A DNA stretch of 64,000 nt, taken from Isoetes taiwanensis. Taxonomy: Eukaryota; Streptophyta; Lycopodiopsida; Isoetales; Isoetaceae. The notes under the pieces were generated by a model, which saw nothing but the letters and a program-made list of their open reading frames with translations, had not been told where the DNA came from and did no database searches. Position 1 is the first letter of the stretch. Every line of letters begins with the position of its first letter. A program made the translations under genes and the position numbers. Positions 11,577-21,711 of this stretch are shown one piece after another. The stretch lies in NCBI GenBank assembly GCA_021234155.1, contig JAJEKV010000643.1, forward strand, positions 1 to 64,000. The letters are read 5' to 3'.

Positions 11577-12441
11577 GTAGTTAAGATTAATCTACGCATG
11601 CAACCTATGCTAGGTATGGGTTGCATGCGTTGTTACCGATGATGAGACCGCTACGGTGATCTCTAGGACGTGGTGTAATGTCAATGTAGGCATGACCGCG
11701 TTTCCGCCTGGATGAGTGGAAGGTAGATTAGAAAGTCTACTTCTGTTCCACGAAAGTAGACGACCTCGAGAGAAAGGAGGTCATTGAGGAATGCATTGAT
11801 AGGAAAAGCACCTCTAGCCCCATATATGCTTTGATAGGAGGAATCTGGCCTTCACGCCCCATATACGGGAAGGACCTATCCTCCACGCTGGGCAACTAGG
11901 GTGTAGGCATGAGCGGCATATAGGCATGTAGGCGCTGTCTCCACGGCCATAATGGAAGATTCACCGTCTTTCTACGCCGGGAGATTAGCCATGCATCCAT
12001 GTAGATAGGTGGGGTGGTCACCATATAACCAAAATTTTATTAATAATTAAATGGTACTAACGTAGTGTCGACCTGCAGGCCAATAGAGCGCTCCGGAGGG
12101 CAAGGAGATCGAGCTACGAAGACGTGCAACACAAATTTTGTTGGAATGTGTTGCAAGGAATGAAGAGTACCTCGAACGCTAATTATATATATGAAATAGT
12201 AAAATTTTGATAAACTAAATTGTCGTGATAAGTAAATTATAGAGTAACGTATTTTAATGATGTTACGAATTGATAAGTTATTTCATAAGATAATGGCGTA
12301 ATAATGTTCCAAAAATATTACCCTAAGGTAATCTTAACAAATGTGTAAGTATTATAGTAGTATATTGTATGTATCAGGTTGATTGCAGGCTAGGAAGATT
12401 CCAAGGTGGGAGACCCACGATGCTGCGGACAGCATCATTTC
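11577..12441 (+). other. 3' untranslated region of chromovirus
   Basis: No gene is seen. This spans from the end of the chromodomain to the polypurine tract. It includes a GC-rich block of short, imperfect palindromic segments (11,600-12,010) and then an AT-rich block (12,180-12,370). Nothing else could be assigned. Confidence 0.5.
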
Positions 12442-12454
12442 AAGGTGGGGAGAA
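12442..12454 (+). promoter_or_regulatory. Polypurine tract of the chromovirus
   Basis: AAGGTGGGGAGAA sits directly before the TGTGACG that starts the 3' LTR. Purine tracts of this type prime plus-strand DNA synthesis in LTR retrotransposons. A similar AAGGTGGGAGA lies about 40 bases upstream and may be a degenerate duplicate. Confidence 0.8.
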
Positions 12455-14021
12455 TGTGACGTTCCAGCACAATATACGGTCCCAGAGCATTATCAGCATC
12501 TTTGCCTACGTCCAGAGCATTACCGCCATCCCGACCGACGATATCTGGCCGCGTGTAGCTAAGCGAAAGTAGCCCTAGGGGCAACTTGCAAAGTATGTGC
12601 ATTTATTAATGTGCACATTTACCAATGTGCACATTTATCTAGGTGCACATTTTCCCATGTGGACACCTTTATGCCACCTAGCCATTAAAGGCAAGTGGGC
12701 CATACCCAATTATCCCACATGCTTAAAGGGATAATTGGAAACCCTAGCCCTAAACCCTTGTCTATTTAGGTTAGAGAAACCCTAATTTGCTATTTTCGTC
12801 CATAGGATTTTAGAGCTATGTTTTGGCTGCCCCAGGAGCCAAAACCGCCTCCCAGACGCTGTCTAAGCGAATTGCACCATTAGTTCCCCTTGATTCGAAA
12901 GCGGTTCAGGGATGGATGGAACTTCAGTCGAGGAGGAGCAACCCAGGTGGATGGAGTATTTAGTCAATTTAATAGCCTAAACCGTCTTCCAGTCATTGTA
13001 TCAATAGGTTTAGCCTATTAAATTGCCCATAGCAGCCTCTTAGATTCCCAGATCCCAGACACTAACTAAAGAACCTAACTCTATGATATAGATTAGATCT
13101 AGTTCTTTAGTTCTTCTATGATGTATATGGATGATGTATCTCTGTGAACTCCTTGTATTGGGAAGGGGGGTAGAGGCCCTAAAGCTTGGTAGTTGATGCT
13201 CCTAGAGTATCCTCTCTAGCACACTATAGATTAGGCACGTGCACAAGACCACACACAGTTTTGTGGGTGAAGGGGGCGGCTGGCTAAGAAGGAGATTAGG
13301 TGTTGACTCTTGAGCGATCCCTCACGGTGTGTAAGGTCTACAGGGATCATTGTGACTAGGCCTAATGGCTTGCCGAGTCTTGAGGGTAAGGCATGGGCTC
13401 GACACCCGTGAAGTGGTGTTCACTTTCCATTGGGTTAAGTCTCGAATAAGGGCGGTGGCCCTCTAGTAAGTGCTTTGAGTCGGCACATGGAGATCTACGG
13501 GGAGTGAACCTACCTGCCCCATGTCGGGGCCGGGAGATGCAACCGGGAATAGCCCCTTTGGCTATGCATCCCGGGCTTCGGTCAGTCCCAACACTTTTCA
13601 GCCTATTGCGCAAAGTGTGCACGGGGAGGGGCGGATGGAGTGGACAACCCTATGCCATGTTCTTATGCCCGACCAAATCCATTGCCCACAATTACATGCC
13701 CAATGAACTCCGGGAGACCAAGCGTCAGTCATCCCTTGAGTCCCGAGCTTGGGTAGGTTTTCCCCCATGTGTTGTCTTTGATCTTTGTCTATCGGATGTT
13801 GATGTACCACCCCAGCGATTGGATGTGTTGATATTGTTCTTGACATGTATGTTTCATTTATGACTAGGTAGGTTCCAGGGGAGGGAGGGTAAAATGACCC
13901 CTTCACTCTTCCCCTTCAGTCCGCGATGATATATGTGGAGGGCCCTGTATCAGTGTATGGAGCTGGTATGGGGATGAACGGTCACGCCCGAGTGCAGAGT
14001 ATCACAGTAGGAAACGTCACA
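12455..14021 (+). repeat. 3' LTR of the chromovirus (about 1.57 kb)
   Basis: It begins TGTGACGTTCC right after the polypurine tract and ends AAACGTCACA, so the ends form the inverted repeat TGTGACG/CGTCACA. The LTR at 55,816-57,396 has the same ends, nearly the same length (1,581 bases), and shared inner blocks such as GCAAAGTGTGCAC and ATGGAGTGGACAACCCTA. A short direct repeat of AATGTGCACATTTA-type units is at about 12,590-12,650. The purine array begins immediately after the last base. Confidence 0.85.
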
Positions 14022-16342
14022 AAAAGGGGCAAAGAGAAAAGTGGTGGGAAAAAGAGGGAAATGGGTATAGGAAATAAGAAGAATAAAACAAATGTGCAAA
14101 AGGCATGGAAAAAGGGAAAAGGAAAAAAGGAAAGAAAGGAAAAGTGCACGGAAAAGGATCGGCAAAGTAGGAAAAGCAGGAAGAAAAAATCCATCAAGAA
14201 AAGGAAAGCGAGAAAAAAGGGAAAGGGAAAGGGAAGTAGGGAGTGATGGAGGGAGGGAAAGGAAAAAGGACATGAGGAAAGGAAAGAGAAAAGAAAAAAG
14301 AAGGGTTGAAAAAGGAAAATTGCACGGGAAGAAGGAAAGGGTGGGAAAAGGAGGAAAAAGGAAGAACGGGAAAAATAGAAAAGAAGGGGGTAGGAAAAAA
14401 GGGCATGGGAAAAATAGAAAAAAAAAAAAAAAATGGAAAAAGGGGAAAGAGAGAGAGGCATGGAAAAAGGAAATGAGAGGAGAAAATGGAAAAGGGGAAG
14501 AAAAAAGGAACATGGAAAAGGGAAAGAGGAAAAGGGTGAGGAGATGGAAAAGGAAGGTAAAAAGGGCATGGAAAATGGGAGGAGAAAAAAAGAAAAATGG
14601 AAGGGAAAAGGGCACACAAAAAAAGGAGGAAAAAAGTGGGAAAAGGAGGAAAAGAGAAGGGAAAATAGGCATGGAAAAGGGCAAAAGAGTAAAAGGTTGA
14701 GAAAAAGGGAGGACATGGAAAAGGGGTGGGGAAAAGAGAAGGCAATAAAAAGAGAAAGGGGAAGGGAAAAGGGCAAAGAAAAAAGAGAAGAGGGAAAATG
14801 TGGAGAAAGGAGCAAAAGAAAAGGGAAAAAGGTTATCGGGAACAGGGAAGGGGGAAGGAAAGGGATGGGAAAACAAGAAAACATGTGAGAAAGAGGAGAA
14901 AAAAAAGGAAAAGAAAAAAAAAAGTAGAGAAAATAAGAAAAAATGAAATGCGGGATAGAGCAAAAGGGAAAGGGAAAGGGATAGGGCTTTTCTCTGCATC
15001 CCAAAGCATTTACAAGGCATGGAAAATGAAAAAGGGAAAGGGAACCTGGGAAAAGGGCACGAGGGAAGGAGGAAGAGATAAAGTGGGAAAGGTAAATGGA
15101 AAGGGCATGAAAAAAAAAGGAAAGAGGAAAAGGTTGAAAAAAAGGAGAAAATGAAGGAGAAAAAAAGCATGAAAAAGGGGAGGAGAAAAAAAGCATGGGA
15201 AAAGGAAGGAGCATGGGAAAAAAGGGAAAAAGAGAAGCCGTTGAGGAAAGAGGAAAAAGGAAGGGACAAATGGCATAGGAAAAAGGAAAAAAAAAAGAGA
15301 GGGAAAGGGAAGGGAAAAAATGCATCAAGAAAATGGGAAGAGTGAAAGGTTGGAAAAATGAGGAAAAGGGAAGGGACAAGGGGGAATAAGAAAAGGATGG
15401 GGAGAGGGGAAAAGAAAAAGGGCATAGAAAAAGGGAAAGTGAGAAGAAAAAAAAAGGAAAGGGAAAAGGGGGAAAGCGAACCTAGGTAAAGGTCACAAGG
15501 AAAAAGAAAGAGGGAAACGAGAAAAGGGAAGGGGGGACGGGCATGAGGGAAAATGGAAGTGAAAAATGGTGAAGAAAGGGAAAAAAGAAAAAAGGGAAAA
15601 GAAAAGGGGCAAGAGAGAAAGGGTGGGGAAAAGAGGAAAATGGGTATAGGAAGTAAGAGAATGTCTTAGGAGGAAAAAAGTGGGAAAAGGAGGAAAAGAG
15701 AAGGGAAAATAGGCATGGAAAAGGGCAAAAGAGTAAAAGGTTGAGAAAAAGGGAGGACATGGAAAAAGGGTGGGGAAAAGAGAAGGCATAAAAAAAGAGA
15801 AGGGGAAGGGAAAAGGGCAAAGAAAAAAGAGAAGAGGGAAAATGTGGAGAAAGGAGCAAAAGAAAAGGGAAAAAGGTTATCGGGAACAGGGAAGGGGGAA
15901 GGAAAGGGATGGGAAAACAAGAAAACATGTGAGAAAGAGGAGAAAAAAAAGGAAAAGAAAAGAAAAAGTAGAGAAAATAAGCAAAAATGAAATGCGGGAT
16001 AGAGCAAAAGGGAAAGGGAAAGGGATAGGGCTTTTCTCTGCATCCCAAAGCATTTACAAGGCATGGAAAATGAAAAAGGGGAAGGGAACCTGGGAAAAGG
16101 CCACGAGGGAAGGAGGAAGAGATAAAGTGGAAAAGGTAAATGGAAAGGGCATGAAAAAAAATAAAGGAAAGAGGAAAAGGTTGAAAAAAAGAAGAAAATG
16201 AAGGAGAAAAAAAGCATGAAAAAGGGGAGGAGAAAAAAAGCATGGGAAAAGGAAGGAGCATGGGAAAAAAGGGAAAAAGAGAAGCCGTTGAGGAAAGAGG
16301 AAAAAGGAAGGGACAAATGGCATAGGAAAAGGGAAAAAAAAC
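14022..16342. repeat. Purine-only (G/A) macrorepeat array, block 1
   Basis: About 2.3 kb in which the plus strand is almost entirely G and A, with rare landmark words such as GGGCTTTTCTCTGCATCCC and AAGCATTTACAAGGCATGG. It is an array of long units: the landmark near 14,983 recurs near 16,027, and the word GGGGCAAAGAGAAA near 14,026 recurs as GGGGCAAGAGAGAAA near 15,606, implying a unit of roughly 1.6 kb, the second copy carrying an internal deletion. Long minus-strand frames of 400-500 codons made only of F, S, P and L arise from this composition and are not genes. Homopurine DNA of this length can form triplexes. Confidence 0.9.
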
Positions 16343-17430
16343 AAGCTGCTAACGCAACAGAGGGTTGCCCTCTAAACTGCGGTTGGCTCTTTTTCACAAC
16401 CTCTTTCTAGGCTAACTGCAGTTGGAAAATATCAAAACCAACAGCCATTGGCATGTTGCTAAATAGAAATTCTTGTTTTGCTTAAAAATGATATCCCTAA
16501 TTTCCTTGGCCTCTTCTAAATTCTAAATTTCATGGACTTCGAAGTTTCAGCCCTAATCAACTGTTTTCTTAAATCCAAAACCTCCTATCGATTTCTGCTG
16601 GACGATGATCAGCGGCGCCACCAAATTTCAAGCTTCCAAAAATTTTGTCGAAGAATTTTTAGGAGCAAAAAATTTCGCCCAAAATTTTTTGGCGCCCGCC
16701 TGCTGATGTGGCAGTGTTGCTCGTGGTTTTGCCACTCCCGACCTGCCATGTCAGCAGGCGACTGCCAAAAAATTTCTTTGGGAAATTTCTTCGCGAAATT
16801 TTCAACTCCTAAAAATTACTCCTTCCATAAACTTGGTTTCGCCCAGCACCAATCTGCTGCTCCATTGGCAAATCCTCCAGCCTCCGGTAAACCCTCTTTT
16901 TCATTTCTGCACCTTGATTTTTTTTGCCCTAATAAGTAGCAAATTAAAATATTGTCACCATCCTCATTATTTTCTTCAAAATTTTGTCTCCTTTTGCAAC
17001 AATAGATAGATATTATTATGGAAATAATTAAGGATATGCACCCACAGCTTTGACAACTTTGGTGTTCAAAGTTTTCTTTTTTTATGTAGTCCTTGAAGAA
17101 TGCCATAAAGTTGGAATTTGCAGATCTAAAAGTTTGAATTTATGATACAATATAGCAACTGTTGATATGATTCTGATTAAGTCGTGCCACGCGTTGGTGC
17201 GTCCAGCACGACGGTTGTCGGCGCAGACGCTCGCGTGGCGGACATGCTAGCAACGTCGTTCAATGACGCGTCGGACACGTGGACTGCCAGTGTGCCGGTG
17301 CCAGCACGATGCATGCCGGCGTGGACGTTGGTGTGGCGGACACGCTGGCAACGTCGTTCAACGATGAAAACGACACATCAGGTGGCCACATATTAAACAC
17401 GTGTCGTAACGACTTCTAGTATCATCAGAA
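16343..17430. other. AT-rich DNA around the foldback, then GC-rich direct repeat
   Basis: No gene supported. Apart from the foldback, positions 17,160-17,390 are GC-rich and carry a direct repeat: GTGGCGGACA-x-GCT-x-GCAACGTCGTTCAA occurs near 17,235 and again near 17,333, about 98 bases apart. Function unknown. The left boundary carries GGGTTGCCC at 16,362-16,370. Confidence 0.4.
16653..16819. repeat. Small foldback (MITE-like) element
   Basis: The left arm GAATTTTTAGGAG ... AATTTTTTGGC ... GCCTGCTGATGTGGCAG is mirrored by the right arm CTGCCATGTCAGCAGGC ... GCCAAAAAATTT ... CTCCTAAAAATTA, with few mismatches over about 60 bases per arm. The middle is short. This is the structure of a non-autonomous foldback or MITE; no coding potential and no clear target duplication was found. 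Confidence 0.6.
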
Positions 17431-17481
17431 GGGATAGGGTCGAGATGACAACGCCCGTTGGGTTGGGTAGTAGTGCCCCCC

Positions 17482-17515
17482 GAACCGTGCGAGATAGTTA
17501 CCTGTTACACGGCTC
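17482..17515 (-). ncRNA. Group II intron domain V (mitochondrial type)
   Basis: On the minus strand this 34-base segment starts GAGCCGTGT and ends CGCACGGTTC. The first eight and last eight bases pair to form the domain V stem, with the conserved catalytic AGC triad at the base. Plant mitochondrial group II introns end with such a domain followed by domain VI; the following minus-strand bases (GGGGGGCACTACTACCC) are consistent with that. In this nuclear location it is almost certainly a relic. Confidence 0.7.
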
Positions 17516-17974
17516 ACTAATGCTACTTCTTCGTTCGGACCGGATGTTGCTTCTTGACGAAGAGGAAACGAAGAATACCTCGACCCTTTCTCATTTTTTG
17601 ATACTATGGGCCTTATGACTTCCAAATGGATGCTACACCTCGCTGGTCATCTTGCCTACAGGAGTGTCGCCTGAGATATGTTGTTGCATATTTGTCCCTG
17701 TGTGTGTTTTCACCCAGTTTCTATCACCCATAAGCTAAGCGGTGCATGACAGCCGCATCCCATTCATCTCTCGCCATCTCACAGTCTGCCCCTCGCGCTT
17801 GGCTTGATCGAGCATGGCATGTATGAGTATAGGTGACCTAATGGTTGCTCTTGGAACCAGGTTCATGAGCTGGCAGTTTCTCTGGATAAGAATTGGATGG
17901 GGCAGGGGCGGATGAGGAAGAAACATCAATTGAGATCTGTTAACCTAAGCCTGGACTGCGCAAGCTCGGCTTCT

Positions 17975-18008
17975 GAGCCGTATGTGGGACTTACACTTCA
18001 TGCGACTC
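17975..18008 (+). ncRNA. Second, degenerate group II domain V
   Basis: The plus strand reads GAGCCGTATG at the 5' side and CATGCGACTC at the 3' side of another 34-base segment. Eight of ten stem positions pair, plus one G-T and one mismatch. It keeps the AGC triad. Its orientation is opposite to the domain V at 17,482, so two introns are represented in this mosaic. Confidence 0.5.
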
Positions 18009-18492
18009 TTTTCAAGACGGCTGGCGACGTTGACTTGACATAGCCACCACTTTCGACTTGGGTCTCTGAATCTGACTGGTAATAACTAGGTCTGAGGAAC
18101 CTCCGCTACTACCCACTTCTTGGGGGTCCAGAGCCAGATTTCCCATCCCCAGAGTGAGTCGCGAAGGTCCTGGAAGGGGGGTTTACGTCGTTACACCGTA
18201 ATGCCTGCATTTGATTCCTCAATCAAGTGCTCATGTGATCCCAGTCAGTTTGCCACCTGCATCGATGCTTTCGCCTGTTCACATAGGTTCGTCCAGGCAA
18301 TCCTCTTCACTAGAGTTTATTGATGCCATTGGATCCTCTTTCTAGGAGTCAGTGGGACATCACCACATGCGATTATCTATTGTCCCGCATCTGCCCTAAG
18401 CTAGCAGTGGTTTGCACACAAGAGTAGCAAACTGATCACTGTATGGACATGGTTCGAATTCCATAAACTATTCTTTTCTTCAAGATAGGATT

Positions 18493-18568
18493 AGGAGAAT
18501 AGTTCCAAAGGTAGAACAATGGTCCCCAAAACCATGGGTTAAGGGTTTGAATACTTCCTCTCCTGCCA
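18493..18568 (+). tRNA. trnW: Bacterial-type mitochondrial tRNA-Trp (CCA), pseudogene
   Basis: The cloverleaf is recognisable: acceptor AGGAGAA pairing with CTCTCCT (six of seven), D-stem GTTC/GAAC, anticodon stem ATGGT/ACCAT with loop CCCCAAA giving anticodon CCA, and a 3' GCCA. The loop has C instead of the universal U33, and the T-stem is poorly paired (AAGGG/ACTTC), so it is degraded. It resembles the native, alphaproteobacterial-type tRNA-Trp and not the chloroplast-derived one used in angiosperm mitochondria. Together with cox1 nearby it supports a NUMT. Confidence 0.65.
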
Positions 18569-18796
18569 AAGCGACGCTTGTCCTTCTTCTTATTCACCTT
18601 CTATGCTATGACGAAGTATGACTATGTGTGCATGCATGTCTTGAAGACGAGATGACATAAGGTATGTGGTACTGAACTTCGGCAGTTCTGTTACTTTAGA
18701 CTACATGTACCACCATTACACCCTAAATCATGAGAAGTCAAGAGAGAAAAAGTATAGCGAAGCGACAAGTAAGTAAGTAAGGGAGGACAATCGCCC

Positions 18797-19035
18797 GTAG
18801 GTATGCCATGTTGTATTCTAGATCATCCAGATGCTTATGCTGAATGGAATGCCTCGAATAGTTCCAGCCTATATTTCGTGTCATAGGTATAATAGGTTTT
18901 TTTATAGTGGTTCCTTCTACTTCAATTAGTTCGAACAAGTGTGTGAAGAAGGGACGAATGAAACCACCACATCTGAATGGATGGTACAAAGCCCTCCAGC
19001 ATTTTATACCTTCTCATCCGGAGTGCCAGCTATTG
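18797..19035 (+). pseudogene. cox1: cox1 3' exon fragment in nuclear DNA
   Basis: Three overlapping frames together give the C-terminal end of cytochrome c oxidase subunit I: VGMPCCILDHPDAYAEWNAS, then GFFIVV near 18,893, then ETTTSEWMVQSPPAFYTF near 18,962-19,014. The normal protein has the same order (G-M-P-R-R-I-x-D-x-P-D-A-Y ... E-W-M-V-Q-S-P-P-A-F-H-T-F). Two frameshifts and several stops separate the blocks. It is a relic with no function; the gene normally encodes the catalytic subunit of complex IV in the mitochondrial inner membrane. Confidence 0.8.
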
Positions 19036-20132
19036 TGATAGCCATTAGTAGTGTTGAGAGGCAAGATCTTTATGTGCAAATTTCTTTGTTCAAATTTTGC
19101 CAGGTCATATGATAACCTCCAGAAAATACTTCTATAGCACAACCCACTTAAGCTATTGCCTAATGATTCTCTAACTGACCTAACAACATTAGCACTACTG
19201 ATTTCAGCAAGACGCCTAGCACGAAGAGCTCCATTCCAAGACCAACAAATCATAGTAACCGCTCAACATCAAATTCACTAGCTTGTGATATTAATACTCT
19301 GGTTGTGGTGATTCCAGTGCTAATTGTGATACTGATAATTAACGCTGGAATCACCGCGACCATGTATTAATAACATAAGCCCCACAAAAAGCTCAACGTA
19401 GCAACAAGCCAAGAACATTTTCTCGCTTTTTTATTTTTTGAAGCGATACAAAAACAATTGAGGAACTCTAAGTCGTCAATTCCACCTCATCCTTGCCTTT
19501 GCAATTGGGGAAGTGCAACTTTATTTCAAACTTACCCAAAATGAACCATGCAATATTTCATTTTAATATCTCCAAGATATTTACACCTTCTCCCCGCTTT
19601 TACAAGTTCTTAAACAAAAAACCTTCTTTGAACCTTAGGGAGATGCATGCACACAATTGAATTCATTAATTGTTTATTGTTTCTAAGACGCATTCAATAA
19701 TAGAGTCATCCTTCTCACGTTGCCAATTATTTCAAATAGTAAACGAAGCTGGATAACATGCTCACCAAACCATTGCATTGCCCAATTTGGATATTAGAGC
19801 AATTATCATCTTGAAAAGCACGAACTAATAAAGACCATATCTTGGACAATCCTCTAATGTACGGACTTCAAAAGTTGAGTAGTGTAAGCATGTCTATCAC
19901 ACAAGTCATGATATTATAGAAAGTAAGATGTTACCCTCTAATGGTATGGTACATAACTTATATACAACAAAGATCAGTTGACTCATTGGTAAGCACGTCT
20001 TAAATGTTGAGTTGCAAAGTTATCCCAAAGTTGATAGTGAAAAGAAAGTAAGATGTCTGAACGTGGGTTTGAAAAATTCTAATGCTACATAGTTTACATA
20101 CAAAATTCAGTCTATAGATTGGTAAGCACATG
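19036..20132. other. AT-rich intergenic DNA with one hairpin
   Basis: No gene supported. A clear inverted repeat sits at about 19,311-19,362: GGTGATTCCAGTG and CGCTGGAATCACC flank a 23-base spacer. Otherwise this is unannotatable AT-rich DNA. Confidence 0.45.
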
Positions 20133-20850
20133 TTAAATGTTGGGTTGCAAAGGCTGAACCTTGTGAGCACTCCAAATACGAGCATGCAGAAAATCGAGAA
20201 GCTGCTGGGTCTCCCGCAGAGCTTTAGGAACGGTGCCTGGTTTTGCAAGGGGAGGGAAAAATAACCATGTAGCAGTGACAAGGTTGCAGAATATTGTTGC
20301 TGGAATAGCAAGAATCTTTGGAACCCTCTTTTGGCCCTGCCATAACCTCTTTCTTACAATACTTTCTGCTGCAGTGATTAGACCATGCAAAAGAAAGAAG
20401 CAAGAAACTTCCCATGTAGCTTTTGATTTGTTCATACATAAGAATATCAACTCGTGCATTAAATCAGAAACTACAAATACCCCTAACAGGCTGCATAATC
20501 TTGGCCACTGAGGCAACTGTATATTGGTTTTTCATCTTTCAGATGAAATCCTCCTATTAGGAGAAAACCTCGAAACAGAGGATCATAAACAATAGCTCTG
20601 AGCACACTATTTACCAGCAAATTCCATCTCCTGCCCCAAAACTCACTCACTGAAGTTGCCAAATAGGGCTCATCAAAACTAGGCTCCAATTCCACACCAA
20701 AAGCTGCCCAGGCAAATGCCTTAATATCGCAAAAATCAGACTAGCCACAAGGTAAATGTGCACAGAATAAACGAAGTGCAACACCAAGTCTGGCAATCTA
20801 TCCGCAAAGGCATAACACTTAAGAAGAAAAAGGAGGTATTGGATTGCTAC
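20133..20850 (-). pseudogene. Plant wax synthase-like (MBOAT) pseudogene
   Basis: Minus-strand frames add up to the C-terminal half of a jojoba-type wax synthase / acyl-CoA:sterol O-acyltransferase, a membrane-bound O-acyltransferase of the ER. In order: LLKCYAFADRLPDLVLHFVY (about 20,780-20,840), then after a frameshift near 20,727 AFGVELEPSFDEPYLATSVS with EFWGRRWNLLVNSVLR and VYDP, then after another shift near 20,560 WPRLCSLLGVFVVSDLMHEL (the MBOAT histidine region), TWEVSCFFLLHG and ATWLFFP. It ends at the stop at 20,133. The motifs F-W-G-R-R-W-N and S-x-L-M-H-E-L are diagnostic. No splice sites explain the frame changes, so it is a pseudogene. A frame at 21,196-21,402 might be an upstream exon but shows no clear match. 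Confidence 0.8.
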
Positions 20851-20859
20851 TCTTTAAAG

Positions 20860-21687
20860 CCCTGATATGAATTGAGAAGCTCATTGTGGCAAAAAACTTA
20901 GGAAAGCTTTGCATAGTTGGCATAGAACGGAACAGTTTTAGGAACGGGTACGGCTAACTCATTTGCACGGAACAGAACGTGCTTAAAAAGCTACTTTAGT
21001 AATACGAAATTCAAGACATAATAAACAAACCACTTGATCATAAACACTTGAAAGAAAACTCAAAGCATAATAAACAAAGCACTTGATCATAAATAGACAA
21101 AGAAATTACAAGCTAAACCTTTCTCTTTAGGAGTAAAATATAAAACTGAAAACATGAACTTGATATAAGCGTAAATTATCCAACTATGTGTAGAATTATA
21201 CCTGATAGACTAGCCAGCCAAAAGATGTACTGTGAGCAGGTATATTCTTTCCACCGATACAGTAGATAAGACCAAGGAGAGTGTGAAGTAACAAATAGGC
21301 ACCAGAGATTCTAGCAGCATAAGCCAAGACGCTGGTAACAGGGAAGGGAGCTACAAAAATCTCTAAGTCTAACTCTAAGTCTGTCAAAATAAGTTTGCTC
21401 ATAACGAAAAATCATCCAGTTTTCTTTGCTGTGTATCGAAAGTTTGCAATGAAGATTTGCATAATTTTTCTTACCTCAGGGCTGAAACTTGAGCAGTAGC
21501 AGCAGATGGAGAAGTCTTGGTGCCGCAAATGCTATTGCAGCAGGTCCGATTATAGAAGGTGGGAAAAATATCTCCCCAAGAAGCGGGAACAAACGGCGGG
21601 AATTCTGAGTTTGGCGTCCTTTTCCCTGAGAACGGTGGATTTTGGGGCAGAACGCCGTTCCGCACGGCGTTCTTGCCAACATAAAAA
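20860..21687. other. AT-rich DNA, no gene recognised
   Basis: Contains a 68-codon minus frame at 21,196-21,402 with hydrophobic segments that could be an upstream wax synthase exon, unproven. At 21,652-21,674 a hairpin GAACGCCGT-TCCGC-ACGGCGTTC is present; related GAACGCCG words appear near 27,670 (reverse complement) and 55,058. Confidence 0.35.
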
Positions 21688-21711
21688 CACAAGGCCCCCA
21701 AAAATAAACTG
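21688..21711 (+). repeat. Left arm of a long-range terminal inverted repeat
   Basis: CACAAGGCCCCCAAAAA followed by TAAACTG. Its reverse complement is found at 27,592-27,614 with two differences. About 5.9 kb lies between. Outside both arms are GAACGCCGT words, so the true termini may lie further out (about 21,651 and 27,680). This looks like a DNA transposon, but no transposase frame was found between the arms. Confidence 0.5.

Larger units (their letters stand above)
8260..14021 (+). mobile_element. 5'-truncated chromovirus (Ty3/gypsy with chromodomain)
   Basis: Plus-strand order is protease, RT, RNase H, integrase, chromodomain, polypurine tract and 3' LTR, the chromovirus arrangement. Gag, leader and 5' LTR are missing: the homology begins in the middle of the protease active site. 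The RT and protease are closely similar to those of the element beginning at 55,816 (for example K-H-T-I-K-N then Y-A-L-P-R in both), and the two LTRs share end sequences and internal blocks, so both belong to one family. Multiple frameshifts make this copy non-autonomous. Confidence 0.88.
17440..19040. other. Mosaic nuclear copy of mitochondrial DNA (NUMT)
   Basis: Four independent mitochondrial signatures cluster here: a 34-base group II intron domain V on the minus strand, a second, diverged domain V on the plus strand, a bacterial-type tRNA-Trp, and the 3' end of cox1 with its characteristic protein words but broken by frameshifts and stops. They do not lie in one simple gene order or orientation, so the segment looks like a rearranged or multi-fragment insertion into the nucleus. 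Organelle DNA contamination of the assembly is unlikely since the coding frames are decayed. The exact ends are uncertain. Confidence 0.75.

Noticed and set aside
14092-14888. Plus-strand Lys/Glu/Arg/Gly-rich frames (about 150-250 codons) in purine blocks
   Set aside because: Purine-only codons give K, R, E and G by necessity; no start context or conservation, and indels between units change the frame.
13950-15425. Minus-strand frames of 491 and 465 codons, rich in F, S, P, L
   Set aside because: They are the translation of a homopurine plus strand read backwards; stops are absent because of composition. Two overlapping frames are equally open and no domain is present.
15330-16340. CRISPR array suggested by regular repeats
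   Set aside because: Units are long, purine-only and contiguous without unique spacers; the genome is a plant.
19014-19253. Minus frame with W-S-W-N-G near its start as a LINE endonuclease
   Set aside because: LINE proteins often start with S-W-N-x-R-G, but no other endonuclease block follows.
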